Below, piece by piece: positions 18,553 through 25,829 of a stretch of 64,000 nt of DNA. The stretch lies in assembly GCA_963728295.1 (NCBI GenBank), contig CAVSKB010000019.1, forward strand, positions 248,001 through 312,000. The letters run 5' to 3'. Source of the stretch: DATJKD01 sp963728295. GTDB taxonomy: Bacteria > Pseudomonadota > Gammaproteobacteria > Steroidobacterales > Steroidobacteraceae. The notes beneath the pieces were generated by a model, which saw only the letters and a program-made list of their open reading frames with translations, had not been told where the DNA came from and did not search any database. Position numbers and translations under genes: made by a program. The first letter of the stretch is position 1, and each line of letters opens with the position of its first letter.

Positions 18553-18937
18553 TTACCACTTTCCAGAGGGTCCCTTTACGCCTTCACTGTTGAGGGTGAG
18601 GGGGCCGTCGCTCGCCTGCCCGCCCGATAGCGGTGAAGGTGATCGTAAGGTCGGCGGCGTGGCCCGCGATGTCCGAGCGCGACGTCCCAGGTGTAGTTGT
18701 CGCTTACCTCGGTCGGCTCGACATAGCCGAGCATGGCCTTGTCTGCGAATACGCGCGATTCGCGGCGAAGTACTGCTGCTCACGGTTCGCGATATCCACC
18801 ATCGATGTCTGCGCGGCGCGCCTGTGGCTACGGATCACGTACTGGCGGTAGCTCGGGATTGCGATGGCCGCCAGGATGGCGATGATCGCCAGCGCGATCA
18901 TCAGCTCGATCAACGAGAACCCGCTTCGCTTGTGCAT
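18553..18937 (-). CDS. pilE: PilE-type minor pilin, leading gene of operon 1 (several frame breaks)
   Basis: About 128 residues spread over three frames. The start MHKRSG^FSLIELMIALAII and IPSYRQYVIRSHRRAAQTSM with YFAANRAYS are canonical for PilE. The reading then continues in other frames as MLGYVEPTEVSDNYTWDVAL, then DIAGHAADLTITFTA, then GQASDGPLTLNSEGVKGPS before a stop at 18553. Each piece is the expected next section of a PilE protein, so three small indels (near 18740, 18680 and 18628) are needed. These are probably sequence errors, but real decay of this copy cannot be excluded, since a second pilE lies at 25396. No other gene fits the space. Confidence 0.72.
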
Positions 18938-19387
18938 GATCCAGCTCTTACAACTCTGGCGGAGAGGTTTATCAGGCTCACCGGTTCTCGCCAAACCTCC
19001 CCCGACAAGCGGTAGTCAGTGGGTGACGGGAGGCGCGGACTTTACAGAATCGGGAGACGCCTTAGGCGCGTGTGCGAGCCCTTGCGCATGCGCGCGGAAT
19101 CGAACTCCTGCGACCTGCAGCGCGAGGATGGTGCCGGCTGAGGGATTCTCTCGAGCCATCTGTACGGTACCGCACACACCGGATCCAGGAGACTTCTGTG
19201 CGGGCCGCTATCGGCACCTTGCGCCGTTGTCAGCGTCGAAGTCCCTTACATCATCCACCGTGACATGTCGCATTGACTCCGGACTGGAGGTGCCAAGCGT
19301 TTGTTTGGACGGCATTCCTACCGGCCGGCACGCAGCGTGCATGGATCAATCACTGCTGCCTTGGCAAGTTCTCAAGGAGGAGGATGA
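18938..19387. other. Intergenic region with tRNA-like fragments
   Basis: 450 bp between the divergent pilE and small Tat-leader genes with no convincing gene. It must hold the promoter of the pilin operon and that of the small gene. At 19128-19148 it carries 21 bases identical to the 3' end of the tRNA-Thr gene (CCA included on the minus strand). Just before it (about 19091-19120) is a stretch reminiscent of another tRNA T-arm (GAATCGAACTCC on the plus strand). Neither can fold as a whole tRNA. Confidence 0.5.
19128..19148 (-). repeat. 21-bp direct repeat of the tRNA-Thr 3' end (distal copy)
   Basis: This block is identical to 20914-20934, the CCA end, acceptor strand and part of the T-arm of the tRNA-Thr gene. 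A short copy of a tRNA 3' end at a distance of 1.8 kb, with only small orphan genes between, is the arrangement left by integration at a tRNA (attL/attR). No integrase is present, so this would be a remnant. Confidence 0.6.
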
Positions 19388-19624
19388 GTGGATACGAAAC
19401 ATGACCCGTCGCGGCGAGGGCTCCTTAAGAAGGCAGCCTATGCGGCGCCCGTAATTTTGACTCTTCAGGCAACTTCGGCTTTGGCTAAGTCAGGATCGGA
19501 GAAGGAGCCAAAGGAACCAAGGGAGCTAAGGGAGCCAAGGAAGCCAAAGAAGCCAAAGAAGCCACACAAGGCAACGAAGGCAACGCGGGCAACGAAGGCA
19601 ATGGACGTAAAGAAGCTACGGTAG
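19388..19624 (+). CDS. Small exported protein with Tat-like leader and Lys/Pro repeat tail
   Basis: 78 residues starting with GTG at 19388, set 7-8 bases after a strong AAGGAGGAGG Shine-Dalgarno. The N-terminus PSRRGLLKKAAYAAPVILTL and following ATSALA resemble a twin-arginine signal peptide with a possible cleavage site. The rest is a low-complexity tail of Glu/Lys-Pro units (KEPKEPRELREPRKPKKP) then Lys-Ala-Thr units, from 9-bp tandem DNA repeats. One base over, the same repeats read as collagen-like Gly-X-Y (GAKGTKGAKGAK, later GNEGNAGNEGNG), so with indels common in this assembly the true tail frame is uncertain. Function unknown; similar short Tat-leader proteins are widespread orphans. 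Confidence 0.6.
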   Translation: MDTKHDPSRRGLLKKAAYAAPVILTLQATSALAKSGSEKEPKEPRELREPRKPKKPKKPHKATKATRATKAMDVKKLR

Positions 19625-19669
19625 GCCTAACGAGACGCAAGGCAACTGATCGCGGCTAACCCACAGGTG

Positions 19670-19888
19670 ATGAACATGGCAACGATCTCCAAGCACGCGT
19701 TGGTTGACGACGCCCTGTATCGTGGATTCTCGATTCGCGCTGAGGAAGCGCGCTGGGATGCCGCGCATGGGAGATTTCGTTATCGACGCAACATGGGCGG
19801 CTTTGTGTTCACTGACTACTATGCGCATCCGGAGGATGAGCCAGACAGCAGGTTCTCATTTGTGCCACAGCGCAGGGTCGTTCGATAG
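19670..19888 (+). CDS. Small hypothetical protein
   Basis: 72 residues from ATG 19670 (Met codons at 19676 and a GTG at 19667 are alternatives). The product is soluble and rich in aromatic, Arg and acidic residues, including ARWDAAHGRFRYRRNMGG and FTDYYAHPEDEPD. I recognise no family. It lies 45 bp after the Tat-leader gene on the same strand, in a short accessory segment of lower GC. Coding status is moderate: the frame is open and of plausible composition, but an overlapping frame is also open. Confidence 0.4.
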   Translation: MNMATISKHALVDDALYRGFSIRAEEARWDAAHGRFRYRRNMGGFVFTDYYAHPEDEPDSRFSFVPQRRVVR

Positions 19889-19976
19889 GCATATCAAGTC
19901 ACTCAGTAATCGTCTGACGCTGGGCTAGGACCGCTTCCTATTTCTCCGAGGGGTTGACTGGCCCTACGGTTCTCAC

Positions 19977-20252
19977 ATGGACCGGGCTCTAATCGTCAGC
20001 TACTTGCAGGCGGCGGAAGAGCGCATAAAGAACGGCGAACAAGATATTGCCGCCCAGCGCGATCTGATTTCGGCGTTAGAACGGACCGGTCACGCTGGGA
20101 CCGGCGCGATTGCCCAGCTACTTGTAATGGAACAAGCGCAGATACAGCACGTGGCCGAGCGGGATCGGCTCCGTGCTGAACTCGCGGAGCTCAGCGCTGC
20201 GCAGCTTGGCAACAGGAGGCGAATTCGTCGTACGCCCTATGGGCGTCGGTGA
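19977..20252 (+). CDS. Small coiled-coil hypothetical protein
   Basis: 91 residues, almost wholly helical by composition: SYLQAAEERIKNGEQDIAAQ and ERDRLRAELAELSAAQLG look like a heptad coiled coil, ending in an Arg-rich tail (RRRIRRTPYGRR). No signal peptide or membrane helix. Family not recognised. It belongs to the run of small orphan genes between the tRNA-Thr gene and its 3'-end repeat. ATG at 19977 is preceded by a weak ribosome site. Confidence 0.55.
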   Translation: MDRALIVSYLQAAEERIKNGEQDIAAQRDLISALERTGHAGTGAIAQLLVMEQAQIQHVAERDRLRAELAELSAAQLGNRRRIRRTPYGRR

Positions 20253-20501
20253 GTGCAGCATTCGCGCCTGTCACCGGGGCTGAACGGGCCGGGCGGGGCG
20301 ACTCGTCGGTCTTTCTTTTCGCCGGTCTTTCTTTATGCCGGTGCAACATAATCTGAGCGGCAGGTGGCGCCGATTTGCGACAGGTGAAGTACACCCCATC
20401 GCGCGGTAACCTATTCGTCTCCCAATCGCAAAGCGGCCCCGACCGACGCGGCAGTCGTCAGTCGAGGCCCATTTCCTTTTACAGCCTGGAGGTGCGGCAC
20501 G

Positions 20502-20783
20502 ATGGATCATGACGACTACACGCTCGCCTGGCACAGGACACTGCGTCACTGTTTGCGGGTTTTGCAGCGGCACCGCCGGGCCGTGCAAATCGCCAAGCCG
20601 ACCAACAGCGACGAAGAGCAGATTGCCAGCGATCAGCTGCGCCTGGTTACCGCCCTCGAGCAACCGATACGTGTGGCGCTGCTTGAAACCGATCCGTTGG
20701 CGTTGAAGGGATGGGTTGGAGAAATCAAGACACAGTTCGCGCAGGCCAAACGCCATCTCGCCATTTCTACGCGAACTGGGTAG
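20502..20783 (+). CDS. Small hypothetical protein
   Basis: 93 residues, soluble and mostly helical (WHRTLRHCLRVLQRHRRAV, SDQLRLVTALEQPIRVALLE). No recognised domain. ATG at 20502 follows an AGCCTGGAGGTGC ribosome site at a good distance, which supports translation. It is the last of the small orphan genes before the tRNA-Thr gene, which is on the opposite strand. The 250 bp before it (20253-20501) show no further gene. Confidence 0.5.
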   Translation: MDHDDYTLAWHRTLRHCLRVLQRHRRAVQIAKPTNSDEEQIASDQLRLVTALEQPIRVALLETDPLALKGWVGEIKTQFAQAKRHLAISTRTG

Positions 20784-20914
20784 ATATTCGCGTCGCCTAG
20801 ACGCTGAACAGACACGTCCTGGCTGGCCTTTTCTTTGCTCTCCCGCCTTGCGCTTACGGCGCGCTTACATCGGTTCCATGGGTTGACCGAAAATCCGAAA
20901 AAGGCTTGTTTTAA

Positions 20915-20990
20915 TGGTGCCGGCTGAGGGATTCGAACCCCCGACCCCCTCATTACGAATGAGATGCTCTACCAACTGAGCTAAGCCGGC
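20915..20990 (-). tRNA. tRNA-Thr (CGT anticodon)
   Basis: On the minus strand a complete 76-nt cloverleaf including encoded CCA: acceptor stem GCCGGCT/AGCCGGC, D-arm AGCTCAGTTGGTAGAGC, anticodon stem TCTCA/TGAGG around loop TTCGTAA (anticodon CGT), and T-arm with GGTTCGAATCC. Its last 20 bases are repeated at 19128-19148. Confidence 0.96.
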
Positions 20991-21100
20991 GGAGGGCCGC
21001 GAAGTATACGGCCTCGGTCGGACGCCGGAAAGCCGGCGTATTCGACGGGCGTTATCATAGGACCGCCGACCATACCGACGGCAGTTGAAAGCAGGCGCCG

Positions 21101-22210
21101 ATGAGCTCCGAACCGCCGGCGGCGAGCGGAATTGACCGCAGCGCCTACCTGCCGGACTTCTGCGAACCGCGGGCCGTGCTGGCGGTTGTGCTGGTCTCAG
21201 TCCTGCTCGCCATCGTGCTGGCGCTCGCTCAGCACGGCGCGCGAGATAACTTCCTCGTTGCGCTCGCGCGCACGTCTGGCTACCTGCTGTGGACCGGGCT
21301 GCTGTGCGCTCTGGTGCTCTGCAAGTCACGGCCCTGGCTCGCCAGACACTCGCTTCGTGCGGCCTCGATCGTCGCACTGAGCCTGGTGGTCGGCACCGTC
21401 GCCCTCGTTTCCGAGGCCACCTACCTGCTCGGGCGCGCCTGGGAAGGCGAGCTCGGCGTGCCGTCAGGAATTTTCCCGCGAGAGCACTGGAAGTTCCTGC
21501 TGCCGAATGTAGGCATCTCGGCAATTGTCGGAGCGCTCGCGTTGCGGTACTTCCACATTGCGCATGAATGGCGCCGCAGTATCGAGCTCGAGGTGCGAGC
21601 ACGGATCCGCGCGCTCCAGGCACGGATCCAGCCGCACTTCCTGTTCAACAGCATGAATGCGATCGCGGCGCTGACGCGCACGGATCCGGCACGGGCCGAG
21701 GAGGCAATCGAGGATCTCTCCGACCTGTTCCGGTTCAACCTCGCCGACGCGCATGGTCAGATCACGCTGCGCCAGGAGCTCGAGGTCGCACGCGCTTATC
21801 AGCGCATCGAGCAGCTGCGACTGGGCGATCGGCTGCAGGTGAACTGGCTGATCGGCGATATGCCGGCGGACGCTCTCGTTCCGAGCCTGATGATGCAACC
21901 GCTGCTCGAGAATGCAATCGGGCACGGCATTGAATCGCTGCCCGGAGGCGGAACGGTGACCGTCCACGGCCGCCTGGCCGGCGAGACGGTCGAGATCGGA
22001 GTCTCCAACCCCATGCCGCCCGATCGCCGCCCTGCCTCGAGCGGCCACCGGATCGCGCTCGACAATATCCGCCAGAGGCTCGAGCTTGCGTACGCCGGCC
22101 GCTCGTCGGTGACGGTCGACGATTCCGGCGGCCATTACCGTGTAACTTTGAAGTTCCCGCTGGTGCTCGGCGCACCAGGGCCGGTCAGATCCGGCGACGC
22201 AACCGGATGA
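21101..22210 (+). CDS. algZ: LytS/AlgZ (FimS)-type membrane histidine kinase
   Basis: 369 residues. The N-terminal SAYLPDFCEPRAVLAVVLVS is typical of AlgZ/FimS, followed by four membrane helices (to about residue 150). The His_kinase domain has its phosphorylation block IQPHFLFNSMNAIAAL and the ATPase N-box LMMQPLLENAIGHGIE; the G-box is short, as in this family. AlgZ/FimS with the LytTR regulator AlgR activates the minor pilin operon in Pseudomonas aeruginosa. Its placement between two minor pilin operons fits that role. No AlgR gene follows; instead the stop overlaps the convergent Fur-family gene by 26 bp, so the partner must lie elsewhere. Confidence 0.82.
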   Translation: MSSEPPAASGIDRSAYLPDFCEPRAVLAVVLVSVLLAIVLALAQHGARDNFLVALARTSGYLLWTGLLCALVLCKSRPWLARHSLRAASIVALSLVVGTVALVSEATYLLGRAWEGELGVPSGIFPREHWKFLLPNVGISAIVGALALRYFHIAHEWRRSIELEVRARIRALQARIQPHFLFNSMNAIAALTRTDPARAEEAIEDLSDLFRFNLADAHGQITLRQELEVARAYQRIEQLRLGDRLQVNWLIGDMPADALVPSLMMQPLLENAIGHGIESLPGGGTVTVHGRLAGETVEIGVSNPMPPDRRPASSGHRIALDNIRQRLELAYAGRSSVTVDDSGGHYRVTLKFPLVLGAPGPVRSGDATG

Positions 22211-22616
22211 CTACGTCGACGCCCGCGATCTCGGTGCCGGGAGGCAGCGAGGGCATGCGGGCAAACGCGAGCTCGTCGGGGCGGATGTCGATCATTTCGC
22301 CCGTGTCGAGATTCTGGAAATGGTGATGCGGCTCGCGCGTCGAGTCGTATACACATCGATCCGGATCCAGATGGATCTGCCGCACGAGCCCGCGCTCCAC
22401 GAACAGCTTGAGCGTGTTGTAGACCGTCGCCTTCGAGACCCGCGCCGCCGAGCGCCGTAACGCCGCGAGGACCTGCTCGGCCGTCATGTGGCAGGGCGCG
22501 GCGAGCATCACCTCGGCCATCCGGATGCGCTGCGCGGTAGGACGAACGCCATGCACTTCGAGCGTACGCCGTACGCCGTCGCGCGAATCCGCGGGCTGTG
22601 ATGCCTCAGTGACCAT
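22185..22616 (-). CDS. Fur-family regulator, Irr-like
   Basis: 143 residues: winged-helix DNA-binding half (RPTAQRIRMAEVML, VSKATVYNTLKLFVERGLV) and a dimerisation half. The second half reads EPHHHFQNLDTGEMIDIRPDEL: three histidines are kept but the CxxC structural zinc pair of Fur/Zur/PerR is replaced by Leu-Asp-Thr-Gly. That HHH...DTGE pattern is typical of Irr-type Fur proteins, which respond to haem and iron status. It may therefore govern iron or haem genes, not zinc or peroxide. It converges on the AlgZ-like gene with 26 bp overlap and diverges from operon 2 across about 125 bp. Confidence 0.85.
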   Translation of the reverse strand: MVTEASQPADSRDGVRRTLEVHGVRPTAQRIRMAEVMLAAPCHMTAEQVLAALRRSAARVSKATVYNTLKLFVERGLVRQIHLDPDRCVYDSTREPHHHFQNLDTGEMIDIRPDELAFARMPSLPPGTEIAGVDVVIRLRRRI

Positions 22617-22742
22617 GGTGGCGATTATACGGCCTGGGCGCGCGGCCGGCAGCGTTTGCGGTCAATCGCGGCAGAAATCCGCGCTGCGCGGGCCGACGGG
22701 CGCGGCCAGCATGATGGCCCACGAAACTTTCGGAGCCCGGCC

Positions 22743-23273
22743 ATGGAACGGCACGACGGCTACACCTTGCCCGAGATGGTTTTCGTCGTTGCGATTGTCG
22801 CGGCGACCCTGGGCTGCGGGATCCCCACTTTCCGTGATCTCGGGCTCGATACGGCTCGCACCCGCGAGGTCAACTCTTTCGTCCACACGCTCTATCTCGC
22901 CCGCGGCGAAGCCATCAAGCGCAACGGCGTAGTCAGCCTGTGCCCGAGCCGGGACGGCGAGCTCTGCGCGCCGGCGGGGACGCCCTGGCATTCGGGCTGG
23001 ATCGTGTTCGTCAACCGCGATCGCGATCAGCCCGCGGTGCGCGACCCGGGCGAGGATCTGTTGCGCGCTTACTCCGCGTGGTCTGCCGGAAGCGTCGTGG
23101 CCAACCGCGCGACCTTGTCGTTCCGGCCATTCGGTCAATCGGGCACGACGGCCACCTTTACGTTCTGTGATCGTCGCGGCGACCCATCCGCGCGGGCCGT
23201 GATCATAAGTCAGACCGGTCGGCCGCGCGTGTCGGATCTCAGCTCGTCCGGGGCGCCGCTCCGCTGCACTTGA
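22743..23273 (+). CDS. fimT: GspH/FimT-family minor pseudopilin, first gene of operon 2
   Basis: 176 residues. HDG^YTLPEMVFVVAIVAATL is a prepilin site and helix with a conservative change (Tyr at +1, Glu5 kept). LARGEAIKRNGVVSLCPS and GWIVFVNRDRDQP are GspH/FimT-domain features, with cysteines near the usual places. It begins a five-gene operon (fimT-pilV-pilW-pilX-pilE) whose members overlap or abut. Role: priming of type IV pilus assembly, or DNA uptake if a true FimT. It is only distantly similar to the GspH protein of operon 1. Confidence 0.85.
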   Translation: MERHDGYTLPEMVFVVAIVAATLGCGIPTFRDLGLDTARTREVNSFVHTLYLARGEAIKRNGVVSLCPSRDGELCAPAGTPWHSGWIVFVNRDRDQPAVRDPGEDLLRAYSAWSAGSVVANRATLSFRPFGQSGTTATFTFCDRRGDPSARAVIISQTGRPRVSDLSSSGAPLRCT

Positions 23274-23302
23274 TATGGCGCGTCCACCGCTGGTACGTCC
23301 AC

Positions 23303-23722
23303 ATGACCTTCTGCCCAACTTTCCGGCCCCGCGGATTCACGCTCCTCGAGACGCTGATCGCGCTGCTCGTGCTCTCGATCGGCCTGCTCGGCATCGCGGC
23401 GCTCTATCTTGACGCGCTCCAGTTCGGCCGTTCGGCGCAATACCGCACGCAGGCGGTGTCGATTGCGGCGGATCTTGCCGAGCGGATCCGCGCCAATCGC
23501 GTGCCGGTCGATGCATACACCGGCAGCGGCGCGGGCGCTCGCTCGATTGCCGACCTGGCAGAGTGGAACTCTCTGGTTGCCGCGCAACTCCCCCAGGGCG
23601 AAGGCGAGGTGCGATTCGTGGACGGAACCGCCGTCACGCCCGCCACCTACACCATCCGCGTGAGGTGGACCGAGATCGGCCAGGCCGATCCGGTCACCTA
23701 CGAGCTGCGGCTGGAGATATGA
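23303..23722 (+). CDS. pilV: PilV minor pilin (operon 2)
   Basis: 139 residues. RPRG^FTLLETLIALLVLSIGL is the prepilin site and helix, and ALYLDALQFGRSAQYRTQAV continues as in PilV. Shorter than PilV of operon 1. ATG at 23303 is chosen because it gives a normal short leader; a TTG at 23270 overlapping the fimT stop is in frame and would add 11 residues. The stop overlaps pilW as ATGA, consistent with coupled translation. Confidence 0.87.
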   Translation: MTFCPTFRPRGFTLLETLIALLVLSIGLLGIAALYLDALQFGRSAQYRTQAVSIAADLAERIRANRVPVDAYTGSGAGARSIADLAEWNSLVAAQLPQGEGEVRFVDGTAVTPATYTIRVRWTEIGQADPVTYELRLEI

Positions 23723-24723
23723 CCATGCGCGATAAGGGAGCGACCTCGTCCTGGCAGTCGGGTGTGGGCCTGATCGAGCTCATGGTCGCGCTCGTGATCG
23801 GGTTGTTCCTGATCGTGGGTGCAGTCATGGTCTACAGCCAGAGTCGCAAGGTGTATCGCACGATCGAGACGGTCGCGCGGCTCCAGGAGACCGCGCGTTA
23901 CGCCTTGGACGTGATGGAAGCGGACGTGCGCATGGCGAGCTACTGGGGTCTTGCAAGCCGTCCGGATTACATCATCAACGGTGCAGGACCTGCCGAGGAC
24001 ACGCCCGCTGACCTCGCCGCGGCGGAAGAGGTCGTCGACGCGTGCGGAAACAACTGGGCCATCGATCTGGACGCGTACGTCGCGGGGTGGAACGGCCCGG
24101 ACGACTACGGTCTCGCCTGCGATGCGTACCAGGACGACTATCGTGCCGGCACCGACGGTCTGATCGTGCGCCGCGGCTCAGAGACCGCGCCCGCAACGCT
24201 GGTCGCAGATCGGCTGTACATCCAGAGCAGCCGCGTCCAGGGAACGATATTCCTCGCGGATGCGGCCTGCACGAACCCGAAAGATGTTGCCTGCATTCCG
24301 AGCGGCTACTCCCCGCCCGCCTCCGAGACACGCGAGCTGATCTCGACCGCGTATTACGTGTCCGACGTCTCCGTCGGCCGCACGGGCGTCCCGGCCCTGC
24401 GCCGCAAGCGGCTCGTGGCGGGCTCGATCCTCGACGAAGAGGTGATTTCTGGCGTCGAGGACATGCAGACCCGCTTCGGCATCGACATCAACGGTGACAC
24501 CAACGCCGATACCTACGTCGATCCGCAGGCCGATCCGGCGGCCTATGGCGGCCAGATCGTTGCCGCCCGGATCTGGCTTCGCGTACGTGCCGAGGAGCCG
24601 GACGTCGGGTTCTCCGACGATCGTGCTTACGCCTATGCAGACGTCGATGCCGCGCCGTCGAACGACCACGTCCGTCGAATCGTCGTATCCAGGACCATCA
24701 GCCTGCGCAACAAGCGCACCTGA
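23719..24723 (+). CDS. pilW: PilW minor pilin (operon 2)
   Basis: 334 residues. SG^VGLIELMVALVIGLFLIV is the prepilin segment, followed by the PilW block LQETARYALDVMEADVRMAS and YWG. The globular part has acidic loops (FGIDINGDTNADTYVDPQAD resembles a calcium-binding loop) and paired cysteines (VDACGNN, LACDAY, AACTNPKDVAC). It is about 55 residues shorter than the operon 1 PilW. Start overlaps the pilV stop by 4 bp. The calcium-like loop is an inference from spacing of acidic residues. Confidence 0.88.
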   Translation: MTMRDKGATSSWQSGVGLIELMVALVIGLFLIVGAVMVYSQSRKVYRTIETVARLQETARYALDVMEADVRMASYWGLASRPDYIINGAGPAEDTPADLAAAEEVVDACGNNWAIDLDAYVAGWNGPDDYGLACDAYQDDYRAGTDGLIVRRGSETAPATLVADRLYIQSSRVQGTIFLADAACTNPKDVACIPSGYSPPASETRELISTAYYVSDVSVGRTGVPALRRKRLVAGSILDEEVISGVEDMQTRFGIDINGDTNADTYVDPQADPAAYGGQIVAARIWLRVRAEEPDVGFSDDRAYAYADVDAAPSNDHVRRIVVSRTISLRNKRT

Positions 24724-24724
24724 G

Positions 24725-25354
24725 ATGAATGCACGCAATCGACAGCCGTCCTCGGCCCGCCAGCACGGCGCGGCCCTGGTCGTCGGTCTGCTGCTGCTGC
24801 TCATACTGACGCTGCTTGCGATCTCCGGCATGACGACGGCATCGCTCGAGCTGCAGATGGCCGGCAACGAGCAGTTCCAGGAACGGGCGTTCCAGGCCGC
24901 GGACGCTGGGATCGAGCGCGCGATCCAGGCCGGTGTCTACGATACGAATTCGACCGTCGGGACGTATACGCCATCGAGCGATCCCGATTTCCCACCGACT
25001 CCGCAGCCTGGCACCGGCATCCGCGGCTGCGTGAAGACCGTCGACGACGGCGGGTCGGTGACCGACACCGAGGACTGCTACGAATACTTCATGCGCTTCG
25101 ACGAGCAAACCGGGCCCACCGCCGTGCCGGATGGTGGCAACAGCCCGGGCGAAGGCTTTCAGGCCTATCACTTCGTCGTCGACGCCTACGGCCGCTCGAG
25201 TCGAGACGCCGTGTCACACCACACGCAGGGCTTTTACGTCGTCGCCCCGAATCCGCCGGTACCGTCGCCTTTCTGCCTGGCCGGCATCGAGAACTGCGGA
25301 ACGCAGCTCGCGAATCCGCCGGTTCGCACCTACTGGCGCGAGCGCGGGAACTGA
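24725..25354 (+). CDS. pilX: PilX minor pilin (operon 2)
   Basis: 209 residues. The N-terminus RQHGAALVVGLLLLLILTLL is the PilX-type helix without Glu5, followed by TASLELQMAGNEQFQERAFQ, a highly characteristic PilX block. The C-terminal domain has Cys residues and Pro-rich loops. ATG 24725 overlaps no upstream codon (pilW stops at 24723). An uninterrupted frame contrasts with the broken pilX of operon 1. No pilY1 follows in this operon; the next gene is a pilE-like pilin. Confidence 0.88.
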   Translation: MNARNRQPSSARQHGAALVVGLLLLLILTLLAISGMTTASLELQMAGNEQFQERAFQAADAGIERAIQAGVYDTNSTVGTYTPSSDPDFPPTPQPGTGIRGCVKTVDDGGSVTDTEDCYEYFMRFDEQTGPTAVPDGGNSPGEGFQAYHFVVDAYGRSSRDAVSHHTQGFYVVAPNPPVPSPFCLAGIENCGTQLANPPVRTYWRERGN

Positions 25355-25395
25355 TACGGGTGGCCCGCGCCGCACGCTTCCGACGGAGTCCAACT

Positions 25396-25809
25396 GTGAA
25401 GAACGGTGCCGCTGGCCTCACACTGATCGAGCTCATGGTGGTCGTGGTGATCGTGGCTATCCTTGCGTCGATCGGCGTGCCGAGCTACCGGCAGCATGTT
25501 CTGCGTACGCATCGCACCGAAGCGAAGCGGTCCTTGCTCAGCGTCTCGGCGGCGCAGGAGAGGTTCTACCTGCAGAACAACACCTATGCGAGCTCTTCGG
25601 AGCTCACGATCGCGCCGCCGGCAGGTCTCGGCATCCCGGCCACGACGGAGAACGGCCACTACGAGGTTGCGATCACCACCGGCAACGTCACCGGGTTCTC
25701 GGCGACCGCGACGGCGCAGGGCCGTCAGGCGGATGACTCCCGCTGTACCACGTTCACTATCGACCACGCAGGGTTACGGACCGCGACGAGCGCGGACTGC
25801 TGGGATTAG
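25396..25809 (+). CDS. pilE: PilE-type minor pilin (operon 2)
   Basis: 137 residues from GTG 25396, which has a GGAG six bases upstream and gives a short leader: VKNGAAG^LTLIELMVVVVIV. A GTG at 25360 would add a basic extension. PSYRQHVLRTHRTEAKRSLL and QERFYLQNNTYA are standard PilE features, and the C-terminal pair of Cys (SRCTTFT and ADCWD) forms the usual disulfide loop. It ends operon 2; palindrome B starts about 20 bp beyond the stop. Confidence 0.88.
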   Translation: MKNGAAGLTLIELMVVVVIVAILASIGVPSYRQHVLRTHRTEAKRSLLSVSAAQERFYLQNNTYASSSELTIAPPAGLGIPATTENGHYEVAITTGNVTGFSATATAQGRQADDSRCTTFTIDHAGLRTATSADCWD

Positions 25810-25829
25810 GCAAGTCGAGCGCTGGCGCG

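Noticed and set aside
19085..19158. Additional tRNA genes upstream of the small Tat-leader gene
   Set aside because: Only 3'-end and T-arm-like pieces are present; no acceptor 5' strand, D-arm or anticodon arm can be formed.
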